NCBI GenBank assembly: GCA_010909165.1
Contig: MU008223.1
Location: 36,001 to 100,000, forward strand
Direction of reading: 5' to 3'
Length of the DNA: 64,000 nt
From: Anthoceros angustus
Taxonomy: Eukaryota; Streptophyta; Anthocerotopsida; Anthocerotales; Anthocerotaceae
Below the pieces are notes generated by a model that saw only the letters and a program-made list of their open reading frames with translations, searched no databases and was not told the origin of the DNA. The translations under genes and the position numbers were made by a program. This document shows, piece by piece, positions 41,682 to 52,254 of the stretch (its first letter is position 1; each line of letters begins with the position of its first letter).

Positions 41682-44045
41682 CGTGCTCTTGAGATAGTTT
41701 AAGAACAGACATGAGGTTTTTTGTCATAGAAGGGACGAAGAGCACACCTGATAGGGTGATTATTGACCTATCTGACAACTCTATCCTCACTATTCCGAGC
41801 CCTTGAATTGGGCTTTAGCTATTCCCTCCGGCTCGCAGCTAGAAGGACGAAATGGCAGCGTTGGTTTTAAGGGCATATTGCAGGAAGCCACGGCACGCAG
41901 TGCTGTGATCTATACATTTTCGGTAGGTCGAACCTGCACACTTGCAGAGAACGAAGGAACGCAGCACCTCCAGCACAGCTCTAAGCCCCGAATGCGTGGC
42001 GCAATGCACCACCGCTAGCACACCCCTAATTGCCGGTTTTGGCTAGTGCTGAAAATTAACGTGCAAACCCTGCAGAGCGCATGATTGTTTCATTGGTGCA
42101 TGCACCCACACGTGTTGGCACCCTACCGTAATTGTTCGCTCACCGACGATCTTCAAGTATTGATTTATCGGCCATGTGCGCCCGCATGATCGACATCCGA
42201 CCATGATGTATGCCAGTATGCCAATCCATTGTCATGAGCCAATGACGTTCGCTGAGTCGTGATGTGACCTCAACGCAATCGCTTGAACCTAGGTTTTTGG
42301 CGTCCTTGGATTATGGTGTGCCAAGGTATGTCCCGGTTGGCATGGTGCTATTTAATTATGTACCACGGAGAGGCTCATTTGCACTGGAGAGGGAAAGGGC
42401 CACGGGTCGACAGCCAATGGCGGCGAGCTGATGTCATGTCGCGAATATTTCAGGGCACGCAGCATAGTTGGACTGGCAATATCACGCGCATCTGACTCGA
42501 ACTGCGGTGTAACGAATACACGCATCAACGGCTTGAATTGCATCCATACTAAGGTCGGGAGGCGAGAGTGTCCATACGGGCTTTCACCGCCGATTCATGT
42601 AGGTCCGGCCTCGCTCTCCTTCAAGGCAAGAGCACCATTGAGGTCCTCCTCTACCTCATCTCAAGCTTATATTTGGGGATGCTTTGGTTGTGTTGCGGCA
42701 TGAGGCTGTTTTGTGGGCATGAGTTTGAATGCCCGCTGGTGTTTGCGATGGGATGGCGGCGGGACCAAGCAGGCGTGACTACCGCTTTCTTGCGTGCATA
42801 GAGGCAAGATCCAAACCGGGCGGATTCGTGGGCACTTTGGCAGCTTCCGAATGCCATCCGGACTTTTTAGACAACGCCCGGATGTGGGTAGCTGCGTGCA
42901 CGCACCGCCCGGCGCCTGCGTCGTGCTTATCGTTGGGAGGTGCTTGCTCGAAATTACGGTGGATGACCACACCGCCTAACCCGAGGATCGGTGAATGGTT
43001 TGACAAGCAGCCGGATTTGGTGGGCGCTTTTCAGCTTTGCGGTCGAGTCGGGCAAGGATGCCATTCCTCACAAGATGTATACACACCGGTTGCGGGCATG
43101 GCCCAAAGATCCAATTGAGGTAGACGGTGCACATGAATTGATTATAGGTGATGGTAGAAATTACATGGCAAGCCGTCGGATGAGTCTGGGTCGTGATGCC
43201 TCTAATTGCAACTCGATATTGGCAGCGTGAAGTTGGCTCGGTTCATTGAGCTTGATTCTACATTTCATTGTCAAGCCATGTGAGCTCGCAATTTGCGTGC
43301 AGAGACAAAAGCATACTTGTTTTACTGGAATGCAACCGTAATAGCGCGTATGCCCAAAATACAAAGTTTAATGTTGTAATAAAGTGTTCCGTCTCTGTGG
43401 GAGAAAAACCCCGGGGCTCGAGATTCACCCTCTAGTGGCCACACTTATCCCACTGTCACTCAGTACGTCGGGTTTCGTCCCATAAGACTTGTGTGGACAG
43501 CCGGATTCTGAGAGATCAATCGTTGCCTTCACCCATTCACAACCTCGGCCCCTCAACAAGCAAGGCGCCCTCTAACTCTCCCTCTACAACAGCTGCACCA
43601 CTTGCACTGCTCTGAAAATTCACCAACTCCCGACCTACAACAACACAACACAACTGTAGGCCATGCCTCAGTGGAAAGGAGCCCACCACGGCGTCCAGGG
43701 GACCCCATGACCCACGCGATTTCGTCCCCACCTCTAAGACTAACTCCTCCAACAATTTGAGCACCTTCTTGTTACAGATTTGGGATTCGTCCCTTAGGCT
43801 CTGCTTGTGGCCTTCCACTATTACCTACACTCTAATCCTCTACTCATCATTCCACTCATCATCCTCCTCAACGCTCAACTCAACTCATCATCCTCCTCCT
43901 AATCTAACTTCACTTCAAGCTCACCGGCCCCGGCTCGCTCTTACGGCACAACTGCCTGGGGTCCGCCTACAAGCCAGCAAGTTCTTCCTTGGGCCGGTTG
44001 CTATGAGTTTGACACTGGCCGAGAACCTCCAGAGTCTTTCCTTGT
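41682..44045 (+). repeat. Dispersed 2.4-kb repeat, copy B
   Basis: Same orientation and order as 737-3,138. Here the copia scrap is continuous with the large copia E remnant, and the LTR-B part is longer. This suggests copy B preserves the original joint and copy A is a transposed or duplicated piece. Confidence 0.85.
42180..43240 (+). pseudogene. Unidentified ORF remnant, copy B
   Basis: Counterpart of 1,274-2,330. Best stretches are FECPLVFAMGWRRDQAGV (about 42,722-42,778), ARMWVA near 42,880, CVVLIVGRCLLEITVDDHTA and HELIIGDGRNYMASRRMSLG (about 43,130-43,190). Its breaks differ from copy A, so a consensus would be far more open than either. The family is unrecognised. Confidence 0.35.
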
Positions 44046-44334
44046 AGCTACCCTCAAGCCGAGAGTTCCTTGGGCATCGCCACACACCCAAAGCAAAGCA
44101 ATTTCACAGCAGCCATTCACAAGGGGAGCAACTCGTCGAGGCGCCCGCAAGGAGCGAGCCCTCTACCAAGCACTCCGACTACCAAACTTCCTCTCTACCA
44201 GACACTGCGTTAGCTTACGGCACGAAATTCCTTCACAAGGAGCAAAGGACTCGCGAGTATGGAAGTGCAAGACGTGATACTTTACTGTGTAAAATCATCC
44301 TCCTCTTATAGGAGGATCCGATATACAACCTCCC
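43396..44334 (-). mobile_element. LTR-B copy, minus orientation, nearly full length
   Basis: On the minus strand it starts near GGGAGGTTGTATATCGGATCC, has a CTATAAGAGGAGG TATA-like word, then CACGTCTTGC, ATACTCGCGAGTCC, GTGAATGGCTGCTG and the common end CCTCCCAC(A) at 43,396. It aligns with 55,546-56,451 throughout. No internal coding region of its own family is attached. Confidence 0.7.
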
Positions 44335-44361
44335 TCGGGAGGTTGTATATGGGATCCTCCT
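44310..44361. other. 52-bp near-perfect palindrome at an LTR edge
   Basis: Left arm 44,310-44,334 and right arm 44,337-44,361 are reverse complements with one mismatch in 25, separated by TC. The arms are the first 25 bases of LTR-B (AGGAGGATCC...CCTCCC). It marks a fold-back joint between LTR-B and the copia F fragment. Confidence 0.85.
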
Positions 44362-44369
44362 GCTAACGC

Positions 44370-45064
44370 CTGCTTAGATATGAGGCTTAGCAAAGACCAA
44401 TGTCCTGCAACCAATCACGAGGAGGAGGAGATGAAGAACATTCCTTCATGCATGGGTAGTATGATGTTTGCCATGGTTGCAACTCGTCCAGATCTTGAGA
44501 AAGCTCTAGGTGCTGTGAGCCAATATATGCAAAATCCTGGAAAGCCACATTGGATTGCAGTGAAGAGGATAATGAGGTACTTGAAAGTCACACATGACAT
44601 GTACCTTGAGTTTTCAGGTTCAAATGAAGGACACGTACTGCTTGGATATTGTGACTCGGATTGGGGGAGCGATCTTGATGATCGGAGGTCCACAACCGGA
44701 TATGTTTTTATCCTAGGGGGAGGTGCCATCGTTGAATAGCAAAGCAACCAACACAATGTCATGTGGAGGCTGAGTACATGGCATCCACACAAGCTACAAA
44801 GGAAGCCATTTGGTTGAGAAGGTTCATGGAAGAAATTGGGTATCAACAAGTGTACCCAACTGTTCTTCAAAGTGACAACCAGGAAGCATGGCATTGATCA
44901 AGAACCTCGGCACCACTCAAGGACAAAGCATATTGATATCCAACATCACTTTGTTCGTGAAAGGGTGAAATCATTGGAGGTTCCATTTGAGTATTGCAAA
45001 CGGAGGATATGGCTGCAGATTTCTTTACCAAGGCTTGAGCAAGTTCAAGTTTGAGAAGTGTAGA
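44370..45064 (+). pseudogene. Copia family F, RT end and RNase H
   Basis: The open frame 44,380-44,739 reads RLSKDQCPATNHEEEEMK, FAMVATRPDLEKALG, HWIAVKRIMRYLK, YCDSDWGSDLDDRRSTTGYV and FILGGG. After a frame change EAEYMASTQATKEAIWLRRF, LQSDNQEA, IDIQHHFVRERV and EDMAADFFTKALSKFKFEKC lead to the end of pol. It is truncated at the 5' side by LTR-B. The same family occurs at 53,690-55,545. Confidence 0.85.
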
Positions 45065-45105
45065 GAGGTAGTTGATTAAGGCAAACTCAGGTGCGCTGAG
45101 TGGGA

Positions 45106-45428
45106 TTGTTGACGATGCAGCTTCGAGTTTGTTAAGATGGATATGACTATGCGTAAAAGATGTAGGTGATTGAGCAGTATATAGAAGTGGGTAAATGGGA
45201 AACATATACCCCATATTGAGTAGGAAACGTGAGTGACAGTTTTAGGGTTTAAAAGGGTGAGACCAGCTAGCTATAGTAGGTTCAGCTCTTTGACTATTGT
45301 CTTTGTGTTCTATGCTCAAAGTTGCTCTTTACTTGTGTTTTAAGGCCTCGTTTAGTTTTGTAATTCGAACACTTACTTTCTTGACACTTGTGACCCTCTT
45401 GAAGCATGGCTAGCTTCCAATCTCAACA
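45106..45428 (+). mobile_element. Copia family F LTR followed by a gag start
   Basis: TGTTGACGATGCAGC begins right after a GAGTGGGAT polypurine tract and matches 53,974-54,270. It is followed by AGCATGGCTAGCTTCCAATC, the gag start MASFQSQQ, which is cut at 45,428. An LTR with pol before it and gag after it implies two elements sharing an LTR. Confidence 0.6.
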
Positions 45429-45429
45429 G

Positions 45430-46410
45430 ATCAGCCTTGATCCTAACTAGTCTATTCGCGAATTAAGGTGTAGGTTGCGATATTTGTTCTTCAAATCTTC
45501 CAAGTCTGCAGGCCACTTGCCCTCACACTGTGCAAGGCATCCCTTTCCATAGCCAACTGCCCCACTTATATGGACATAGCGTGATACCCTTCTCCGCATC
45601 ATGGATGCGCCTCAACATCCTCTTTGCAGGGCATGATCGGCTCGAACCTTCTCTTACGCACAACCATCAACCTTCTTACGCACAACCATCAAGCGACGTA
45701 CCATGTCTTCAGCTTTCTTGCAACTCTCTTCCTCTTGCGAGGCCCTCGATTAGCTTCACTCACAGCCCCTTGGCTTCTTCTAACTCGCTTGAGGAGTCCC
45801 ATGACTCTTGTAGGGTCTCCTTCTCCTTCTCAATTCTCCTACCTCGAGGTCCTTGCCATTTAATAAGTCATCCTTAGCCTTTGCAAGGCCCCGACCTCCT
45901 TTACATCCTTCTTGGCCATCGCCACGGATACAAACCGGACTTGTTCTCGCATCCCTCGATTCTCCAAGGCCCATCCTTCCTTCTCCTTAGCGTGTCACCA
46001 TAATGCCATCCAACTCTTGCACCATCTCTTGATGCCTCAACTCAACTCCCTCAAGGTCCAATGTAAGTCGCTTTTCCCTTTCAAGAAACCTACCTACACT
46101 TGACTCTAGCTCTACAATCCTAGTTTGAGCTGCCCTTAATTCTTCAGATCCACATTTCCTACTGGGCAGCCCCAACGCTAGGTTTAAATATCGGTTCGCC
46201 ACGGCACGGCTTGAGACATGCCATGCCATGAGCATGGCCTTCCTTGCCTCTCTCAGATCCGCAACAACCGCGATCGGGCCATCGGGGCAAGGAACTAATT
46301 CAAGTTCCCGTCTAATACCGGCTATACTGCACGATACAAAGTCGAACTCACAAGACGACGCCATTGAAAGAAAATTTCCACCAGCCCTCGAATCGCAAAA
46401 GGACAATGCG
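45430..46410 (-). pseudogene. Coiled-coil retroelement gag-like ORF
   Basis: The frame 46,406-45,987 has a globular N-terminus starting at about MASSCEFDFVSCSIAGIRRE, then a heptad-rich stretch (ELRAAQTRIVELESSVGRFL, RLTLDLEGVELRHQEMVQEL). Weaker helix-rich frames continue to 45,780. It resembles the leader/coiled-coil part of the other gag-like remnants at 3,160-4,790 and 56,455-57,930. No pol is attached. Confidence 0.4.
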
Positions 46411-46740
46411 CTATAACCTCATCCATCACTTGAGCACGATCAAGATACGTGCATCCTCCCAGCCTTCGTCTTTCAACTCTTATCACGTGCCTCGCTTTGA
46501 GCGAGTGCTCTCTCCGCCTCGCTCAATTGAACGAACGAAGGCGGAGCAAGATCGCTGGAATTGCCACGACAATCGTGGCAGAACTTGAATAAGTTCTGCG
46601 GTGGCCTTGGCCGGGGTTGGCATAAATAAGAGAGAGAGGAGTAGGGAGAGGAAGGCCATGCTCATGGCATGGCATGTGGGTTTGCCAGGCCGTACCCTGG
46701 CGAACCGATATTTAGGCCTAGCCAGCCCCAACACCTCTAA
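46183..46740. repeat. Imperfect inverted repeat, ~75-bp arms
   Basis: 46,183-46,262 (AAATATCGGTTCGCC, GCCATGCCATGAGCATGGCC) recurs in reverse complement at 46,646-46,725 (GGCCATGCTCATGGCATGGC, GGCGAACCGATATTT). The 380 bases between include CGCTTTGAGCGAGTGC and GAACGAACGAAGGCGGAGC. It could be a fold-back element or a partial gag duplication in inverted order. Confidence 0.6.
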
Positions 46741-47329
46741 AGGTACCTAATTCTACTCCTTCCCGCTGATTTACGAGGGTAGCCCCTACAGCGGGCAAGA
46801 CAGGGAGTGTATGTCAAGACCCGAGAGGTTCAGGCTATTCTAAGGAGAACAAGGTAAATGACCATTTTGCTTAACGACATTGAATTGGAGATGGATCCTG
46901 ATATGGTGGCCTTTCCGAGACGATGGAAGGAAGGGGTGGGAGGCAATGGTGGTGCACGAGGTGGTGACGTGGATGTCGAGAGGCTATCAAGGAATACAGA
47001 TGGCGCGGAAGGGGGCTTGGGAGGAAGGAGGCCAGAGGGGGTGAGGCACAACGGGACTTTGAATGGGGGGAAAGGCGACGATGAACAAGGAGCAGGGAAG
47101 TGGAGACAGGGAGGCGCGATCTTGAGGAAGCATGCAGGAGGGAGGCAGCGGAGGGGGGAACCGAGTGATAGTGTGGACGATATTGTGGTGCCCGCGACAC
47201 CACGATTGCCCAGGGTTGGTGGAAGCTGCATGCCTGGGAATGGGGTCAATGGAGGCCGAAAGAGGAGGCGGTGGGCAGCAGCAAATAATGGAAAAGAGGT
47301 GGAGGTGCACCTGACCGCCAGTGACGGCC
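46741..47329. other. No supported gene
   Basis: A 288-codon plus frame (46,858-47,724) and long minus frames overlap here. All are made of low-complexity Gly/Arg or Pro/Ser sequence and run into the transposon end, so no gene is called. Confidence 0.5.
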
Positions 47330-49095
47330 ATGTATGCGAAAGTGGAGGCCGTTGGGATCGGAGGGGAGTGGCGCCGAGGCGGGAAGAAGGTGTGGGCGGG
47401 GAGTGGTGTGGAGCACGGAGAGGGGAACTGGCCTGTCAGCAAATACACTTGTGTGCACTATGGACAGCCAAAAATCGCAGGGGGACCGGAGGAGCGGGTG
47501 GCGGAGGACAGACAGATGGATCACCAGCAGCAGCCATGGTCGGGGCAGGGGCAAAAAGGCGCGTAACAAACATGAGGCAGTTGTCGAGGGGGAGAGAGAA
47601 TGATGGAGGACTAAGAGGGCATCATGCAAGTGCATTTGATATCGGCAAAGGCCAAAGCGGATGCAGGAGGCCGGGGGACAGATGGGGGACGCTGCAGAAT
47701 GGGCAGCAGAGGAGGCGGTGCTGAAGTGGACGATGTGCCCACTTGTGCCATACACATACCTTGCGGCCTCGGATCTGAGAGCATGGACAGTGGAGCCCCA
47801 GTTGAGGCAACGCCACATGTGATACAGGGTGGAGGCCGAAAGAGGAAAACGGGAGGAGGAGAAGAGGAGGCAGCCGGCAGTGGGCAAGTGACAAGGGCAC
47901 GGGCTGCGACAACCGGAAGAACGAGGACGAAAGAGGAAAATGTCCAGCAAGAAGGGCAGAAGAAAAGAGGAGGGACTGCAGGCAAGGTAAGGCAAATGGA
48001 CAGCTTGCTGTCGAAACCCATTAACGCTGGATAACTCATGATGGGCATGCTGGTTTGTATGTGCAATGTGTGCCTGCAGAAGGCAGGGAGGGAAATGATG
48101 GAAATGGCAAAGCTTGCCTCGGCCGAATGCAAGCGGGAGGGGAACGGGAGGGCGGAAGTTTCTTGTAGGTGCATACGATGGCCAGTGAAGTGCCTTAGAT
48201 GGAGGCGTAAGCATAAGCCAGGCGATACCAAATCACCTCCATAGCACAATCTTGTAGAGCCATAACTCATGATGGGCATGCTGGTTTGTATGTGTAATGT
48301 GCCTGTATGCGGTGGAGGGAAATGATGGAAATGGCAAAGCTTGCCTCGGCCGAATGCAAGCGGGAGGGGAACGGGAGGGCGGAAGTTTCTTGTAGGTGCA
48401 TACGATGACGAGTAGGAAGTGCCTTAGATGGAGGCAGAAAAGCATAAGCCGGCGCATACCAAATCACCTCCGCATAGCACAATCTTGTAGAGCCATAACC
48501 TCATAGTGATGCATCACAATAAGGTGATAGGTGGGGACAGTATCTTCGTGGGCGCCACGGCAGGAAGCCGATGGCTATTGGTGATGTGGGAAGGACTAAC
48601 CGCATGCCGGTTTGCTACAAAGTAGATAAAGGGCCGTCGATATTTACACAATAGTAGATTATCACCGTAGATTATATGCATATAGTATGAAGGATGTATT
48701 GATACAGGTATTTATATGTGGTCGTATTGATGGGCGTATCAATGGTAACTACCAAGTAAAACGTGGTATGTATTCCATGGGGCAAAAGTAAAAGGGCAAT
48801 GGTGGATGGGGAGGAGGTTCGGTACCAAGCCTACAAAAGTGTTACAAGACCTCTCTTGTAACACTTTAGATGTTGCAATCATGTTGCAATCTTGAGAGAG
48901 GGCAAAAGCACCTCTCACTTCATCTTAACATAATTGCAACATGATTGCAACAATAGCCGTGGTCTGGTTTCCAAGCCAAAGTGTAACAAGGGGCCCAAAA
49001 AGTGTTACATGGCCCCAAAATTGCAACATGAGTGTTACATCCAAGGGTCCAAATCTTAACATAAAGTGTAACATAGGCTGCCCTTTTCTAGTAGG
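47330..49095 (-). mobile_element. CACTA-like DNA transposon end, right copy
   Basis: Reverse complement of 22,706-24,355, ending with the same CCTACTAGAAAAGGGCAGCC terminus at 49,095 and the same TGTTACAC/TTGCAACAT subterminal repeats (48,840-49,080). An internal 230-bp segment is tandemly duplicated at 48,033-48,258 and 48,261-48,498. The flanking three bases (AGC) do not match those of the left copy (TCC), so the two ends probably stem from separate insertions. No transposase is present. Confidence 0.6.
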
Positions 49096-49990
49096 AGCTC
49101 CTACAAGAGAGGAAGGGGAAATTGCATCTTCTTCCCAAATGGCATACCTACCTGAGGAAAGGATTGAGGTAGGAGGTGAGACCAGGGGCAGTTCCGAAGA
49201 GAACCGATCCGAGTCAGGAGGAGGTAAGCGGCCCGCTGAAGACAAAAAAGATGACAGCGCGGGAGTCTAAAGAAGCAAGCGAAGACGGACCTCTTAACTG
49301 GTAGGATGACTCATAGGACGACTAGTAGGTACATTCTTTTTGGACACTGACACTGAGGTGGGGCCCGTATCTAAGGGGGTAAACATATTTTGAGGGAGGG
49401 AGCGACCGAGATGACTGGGAAGATATGGCAGTAGTGAGCTGGACCTTACCCCGGGGGTCAAGAGACCGGGCTACCAGTCGCGAATTCCTTCATAGAATCC
49501 GGAGGGTCATCTCGCATTTAAGATGCAACGCATTTCGAGAAGTTTACTCCACCTATAAAAGGGGAGCCATGTTAACAGTTCACAATCAATCCTTGCAATT
49601 CTTCCCCCCAGCGGTGCACCCCTTTGCTGTGGTTGTGCGCGCGTCCGACTGCCGTCCGCCAAATGGCGTATTGGTGGAGGAGGACGAGGTTAATTGGAGG
49701 TGCTGAGCTGAGAGGAAGGCGCGCGCGCCCGTCCCTCGGCTAGTCCCTTTTCCCTTGTGGAAGGCTGCATCTTGTGGTTGCTATGTGCTTGCTTGGTGGC
49801 ATCTTGCAGGGCACTAATGTTAGCCCATCGGAAGCGGACCTTGGGAAGCTTCCGGACCCAAGAACGCTCATGTTAGAGGCAATTCCAAGGCTGCCGGCCC
49901 AAGCAAAAACCCATCGATTCAGTCACTACTGGCAGCTGTGCCGTAAGAGCGATTTGCGAGTTCGTTGAGAGTAGAGGTAGTTGGTGGTTG
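49096..49990 (+). mobile_element. LTR-like promoter region, plus orientation
   Basis: TATAAAA at 49,554-49,560 lies in CACCTATAAAAGGGGAGCC, followed by a leader-like stretch ending with GGCCCAAGCAAAAACCC and CTGTGCCGTAAGAGCGA, which resembles the U5 part of LTR-B (GTTGTGCCATAAGGGCGA). A PPT, PBS or second LTR is not visible. It may be the LTR of an unseen element. A short frame at 48,941-49,270 is not supported. Confidence 0.35.
49554..49560 (+). promoter_or_regulatory. TATA box
   Basis: TATAAAA in ACCTATAAAAGGGGAG. Confidence 0.5.
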
Positions 49991-50189
49991 GAGGAAGAGA
50001 TTATGAGACTGAGTTGTTGGGATATTGTTGTTGTAGTGTTTGTAATTGTAGGAGTTAGAAGATCCTGGGAGGCTCGAGGTGGGGCTATGGTGGCGCCAGT
50101 AAACTCAAAACCCACATTCATGCATGCAGATCGTAAGAGCAATTTCTCCAGTTGCGCCCCACCACGATGTCCGCCACGTGGCTCCATTG

Positions 50190-50690
50190 AGGGTGCCACC
50201 ATTCAAACTCGATTTGCTATATCCAACCTCCTTTAGATGCATATATAGCCTTCCTGCATGTGCACGAATTTCGAGGTCCAAGGAAGTTGCCTTCATTGCT
50301 CTTCGAGATAATTTTCTTCCACCGTTTCACCTGCCCGAAGACCAAGGGTTACCTACCCTAACCTCTGAAGTTTAAGGTATGTTTTCTATCCTACTGCTTA
50401 CGACTTTCTACCAAAGGCCAAGGACTTCCTACATATAAAACCAAGTGCTGTTGTCAGTCTATTGGTACCACCATTTCCTAGCCTAAGGGTTAGCGGTCCT
50501 ACCGGAGCCTCTAAGTCCCATCCCTCCTACGATCTTCCTACGGTCGTCCTACTGACTGACTACGATGACTCGAGTTGCGAACCTGCTAAGTCGGACAATG
50601 ACTTCCTACCGCTACCTACTTATGTGATTTCCCCTACAGTCTACCATCCCCTGCTACATCCTGAGTGACCAAACTTTCTCATTCCACATG
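50190..50690 (-). mobile_element. Gypsy LTR, minus orientation
   Basis: Aligns with 4,800-5,265 (CCAAGGAAGTTGCCTTC, ACATATAAAACCAAGTG, GACCAAACTTTC). It directly abuts the C-terminus of the gypsy integrase, so it is the 3' LTR of that minus-strand element. Rich in CCTAC words. Confidence 0.65.
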
Positions 50691-50699
50691 CTCCTCTCC

Positions 50700-51730
50700 C
50701 CATCTGTTTGCGTCCCCGCAAACATCTTGCGGTGTATAATACTTTTTCACCTTCCATCCATTCATCCTCGTAGGGTGAAGCTCCCTATCAAATTTGCTAG
50801 TTGTACTGACCCATTCTCGTAGAAAGTTACAACACGCATTGGTCCTAACCACCTCAAACGCAATTTTCCTGGAAAATCTAGATATCGACGTCATAGAGAA
50901 GAACCAAATCACCTGCTTTGATTGATTGTTGCTTCCGTAGTTTCCTGTCGTGTCGCTCTGTCCTTAGATGTTGCACCCTCTGTGTTTCTTCCAAAGCATC
51001 TTCTCTATCTTCCTCATGCTTGACGAAATGTCGCAGCCTTTCCTCTTGACTATCTACTTCTGTTGTCCGCGTGTCTTCCACAATCCTGTAAGTGGGGACT
51101 TCAAACTCCACCGGCATTGCTGGTGACATCCTATGCATAGGTGAGATAGAAGGGTGTTTTTCAGGTCGTAACCTTCTCCGCAGTCTTGAATGACCTCAAA
51201 ACTGAATGCAACTTGCTGTCCCAGTCATACATGTGCGTGACGGTTACCTTGGTCAAAATGTTACACAGCAGCCCATTCGTCTTCTCTGTCAGCCCATTTG
51301 CCTTGGGACTGTATGGCGAATGTCTTTCGATGGCGAATGTTGGAATAGGTGGTCAATGATTCGATGACTCCGTTGAGGAAGTGTGCTCCTCGATCACTTA
51401 CTAGTTCCAGCGGGCATCCATACCGGGTTATGATGTGTTCGAACAAAAACTTAGCCACTGTGGGGGCATCATCCTTCTTAGTCGCTTCTGCCTCCACCAT
51501 CTTGGTACAATAGTCCGTTCCACCAAAATATATTGCCTCTGAGTCTACCGCGTGGGAGGTTGAATGGGGCCTACAATATCAATTCCCCATTTCTCAAAAG
51601 GTGCTAGAGGAAGGATATATGTCAACGGGCACTAGGTGGAAAGCGTTGGCCTCCCTGTCCGTTGGCAAGCATCACATCTTTGATTGAACCTCCAGATGTT
51701 CTTATGCATTGTGGACCACCAAAAACATGC
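50700..51730 (-). pseudogene. Ty3/gypsy integrase
   Basis: Minus-strand order: the zinc-binding block ends in RCDACQRTGRP (about 51,690-51,650). The core has WGIDIVGPIQPPTR (first Asp, about 51,590), TKKDDAPTVAKFLFEHIITR and CPLELVSDRGAHF (second Asp, 51,420-51,380); the Glu region is degraded (KWADREDEW). The C-terminal domain is RKQQSIKAGDLVLLYDVDI (50,935-50,878), then FPGKLRLRWLGP in the next frame. This inserts gypsy cDNA. RT and RNase H, which should precede it, are absent, so an internal deletion lies at about 51,730-51,815. Confidence 0.85.
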
Positions 51731-51815
51731 AACGAGGATTTTCTTCACCATTACCTACACCGAAAATTGCCCTCCTGCTTCTTCAGCATGCAGAGCTTCG
51801 ATCAGCTTCCCGAAC

Positions 51816-52242
51816 CTATGCCAAGATGCCAAAGTCGTTTGAGCCATTGCCAACAGGAGCAACTATGGGAGCAACATCAAAGTCCAGAGTGGGCGATGTG
51901 GAGCCTGACTTCATCTTGAAGTGTGTCAGCTCGGAGATCTTCTCATCTGTGCTTGCAGGAAACTCCACCCGGAAGATGTCTAACATCTCTTCGATGGGAT
52001 CGTGCCCACTTGGTGACGCTGCTCTGCCTGCACTGGTTCCTTCGGACCTCGAACTACTACTCACTGGTCCTCCAGATGTGCCGCTCAACAACCTCACCTT
52101 GTGCTCTTGATAGCATGCCAATGCTTCATCCCCCAAGTACTTCGGCATTTGGATGAAGCCGTATCGCTTTGTGTATCCGGTCTTCAATTCCATCTCTGCA
52201 CACACTGCACCGTACTTCTCGATGAAATCCTCCAGTAGCAAG
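51816..52242 (-). pseudogene. Ty3/gypsy gag fragment
   Basis: One minus frame: MLLEDFIEKYGAVCAEMELK, YGFIQMPKYLGDEALACYQE, a Ser/Gly linker, then PIEEMLDIFRVEFPASTDEK and LTHFKMK, typical gypsy capsid-like text. It ends in the integrase side after the internal deletion. At 52,245 the strand of coding switches: protease and methyltransferase of what seems the same family run in the opposite direction. Confidence 0.6.
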
Positions 52243-52254
52243 GTGCCCGCTCGT

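Larger units (their letters stand above)
39043..41830 (-). pseudogene. Copia family E, GAG-pre-integrase to RT start
   Basis: From high to low coordinates on the minus strand: the pre-integrase block (VLFVPSMTKNLMSVLKLSQE, 41,790-41,533), LWHCCLGHVNFQRLSLLNC, the integrase core (FITFIDEWSRYC and IRTDNGGEYTSHAF), LGLVTPYERW with the C-terminal block (IFVGYSDDVKGYKLFDPGTR), the hinge, and the RT N-terminus ([20 protein letters not shown], 39,180-39,120). RT then continues at 34,144 beyond the nested element. The integrase portion is present twice in tandem. Confidence 0.85.

Noticed and set aside
46858-48214. 288-codon plus frame and 322-codon minus frame
   Set aside because: The two overlap antisense to each other, are low-complexity, and cross from unrelated sequence into the CACTA-like end; the equivalent left copy does not keep either frame.
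22706-49095. Single giant transposon of 26 kb as a firm call
   Set aside because: The target-site trinucleotides do not match and the inner parts are unrelated insertions, so it is kept only as a testable finding.
50085-50110. TGGCGCCAGTAAACTC resembling a tRNA-Lys primer-binding site
   Set aside because: It is not next to an LTR end in the right orientation, and a seven-base match is expected by chance.
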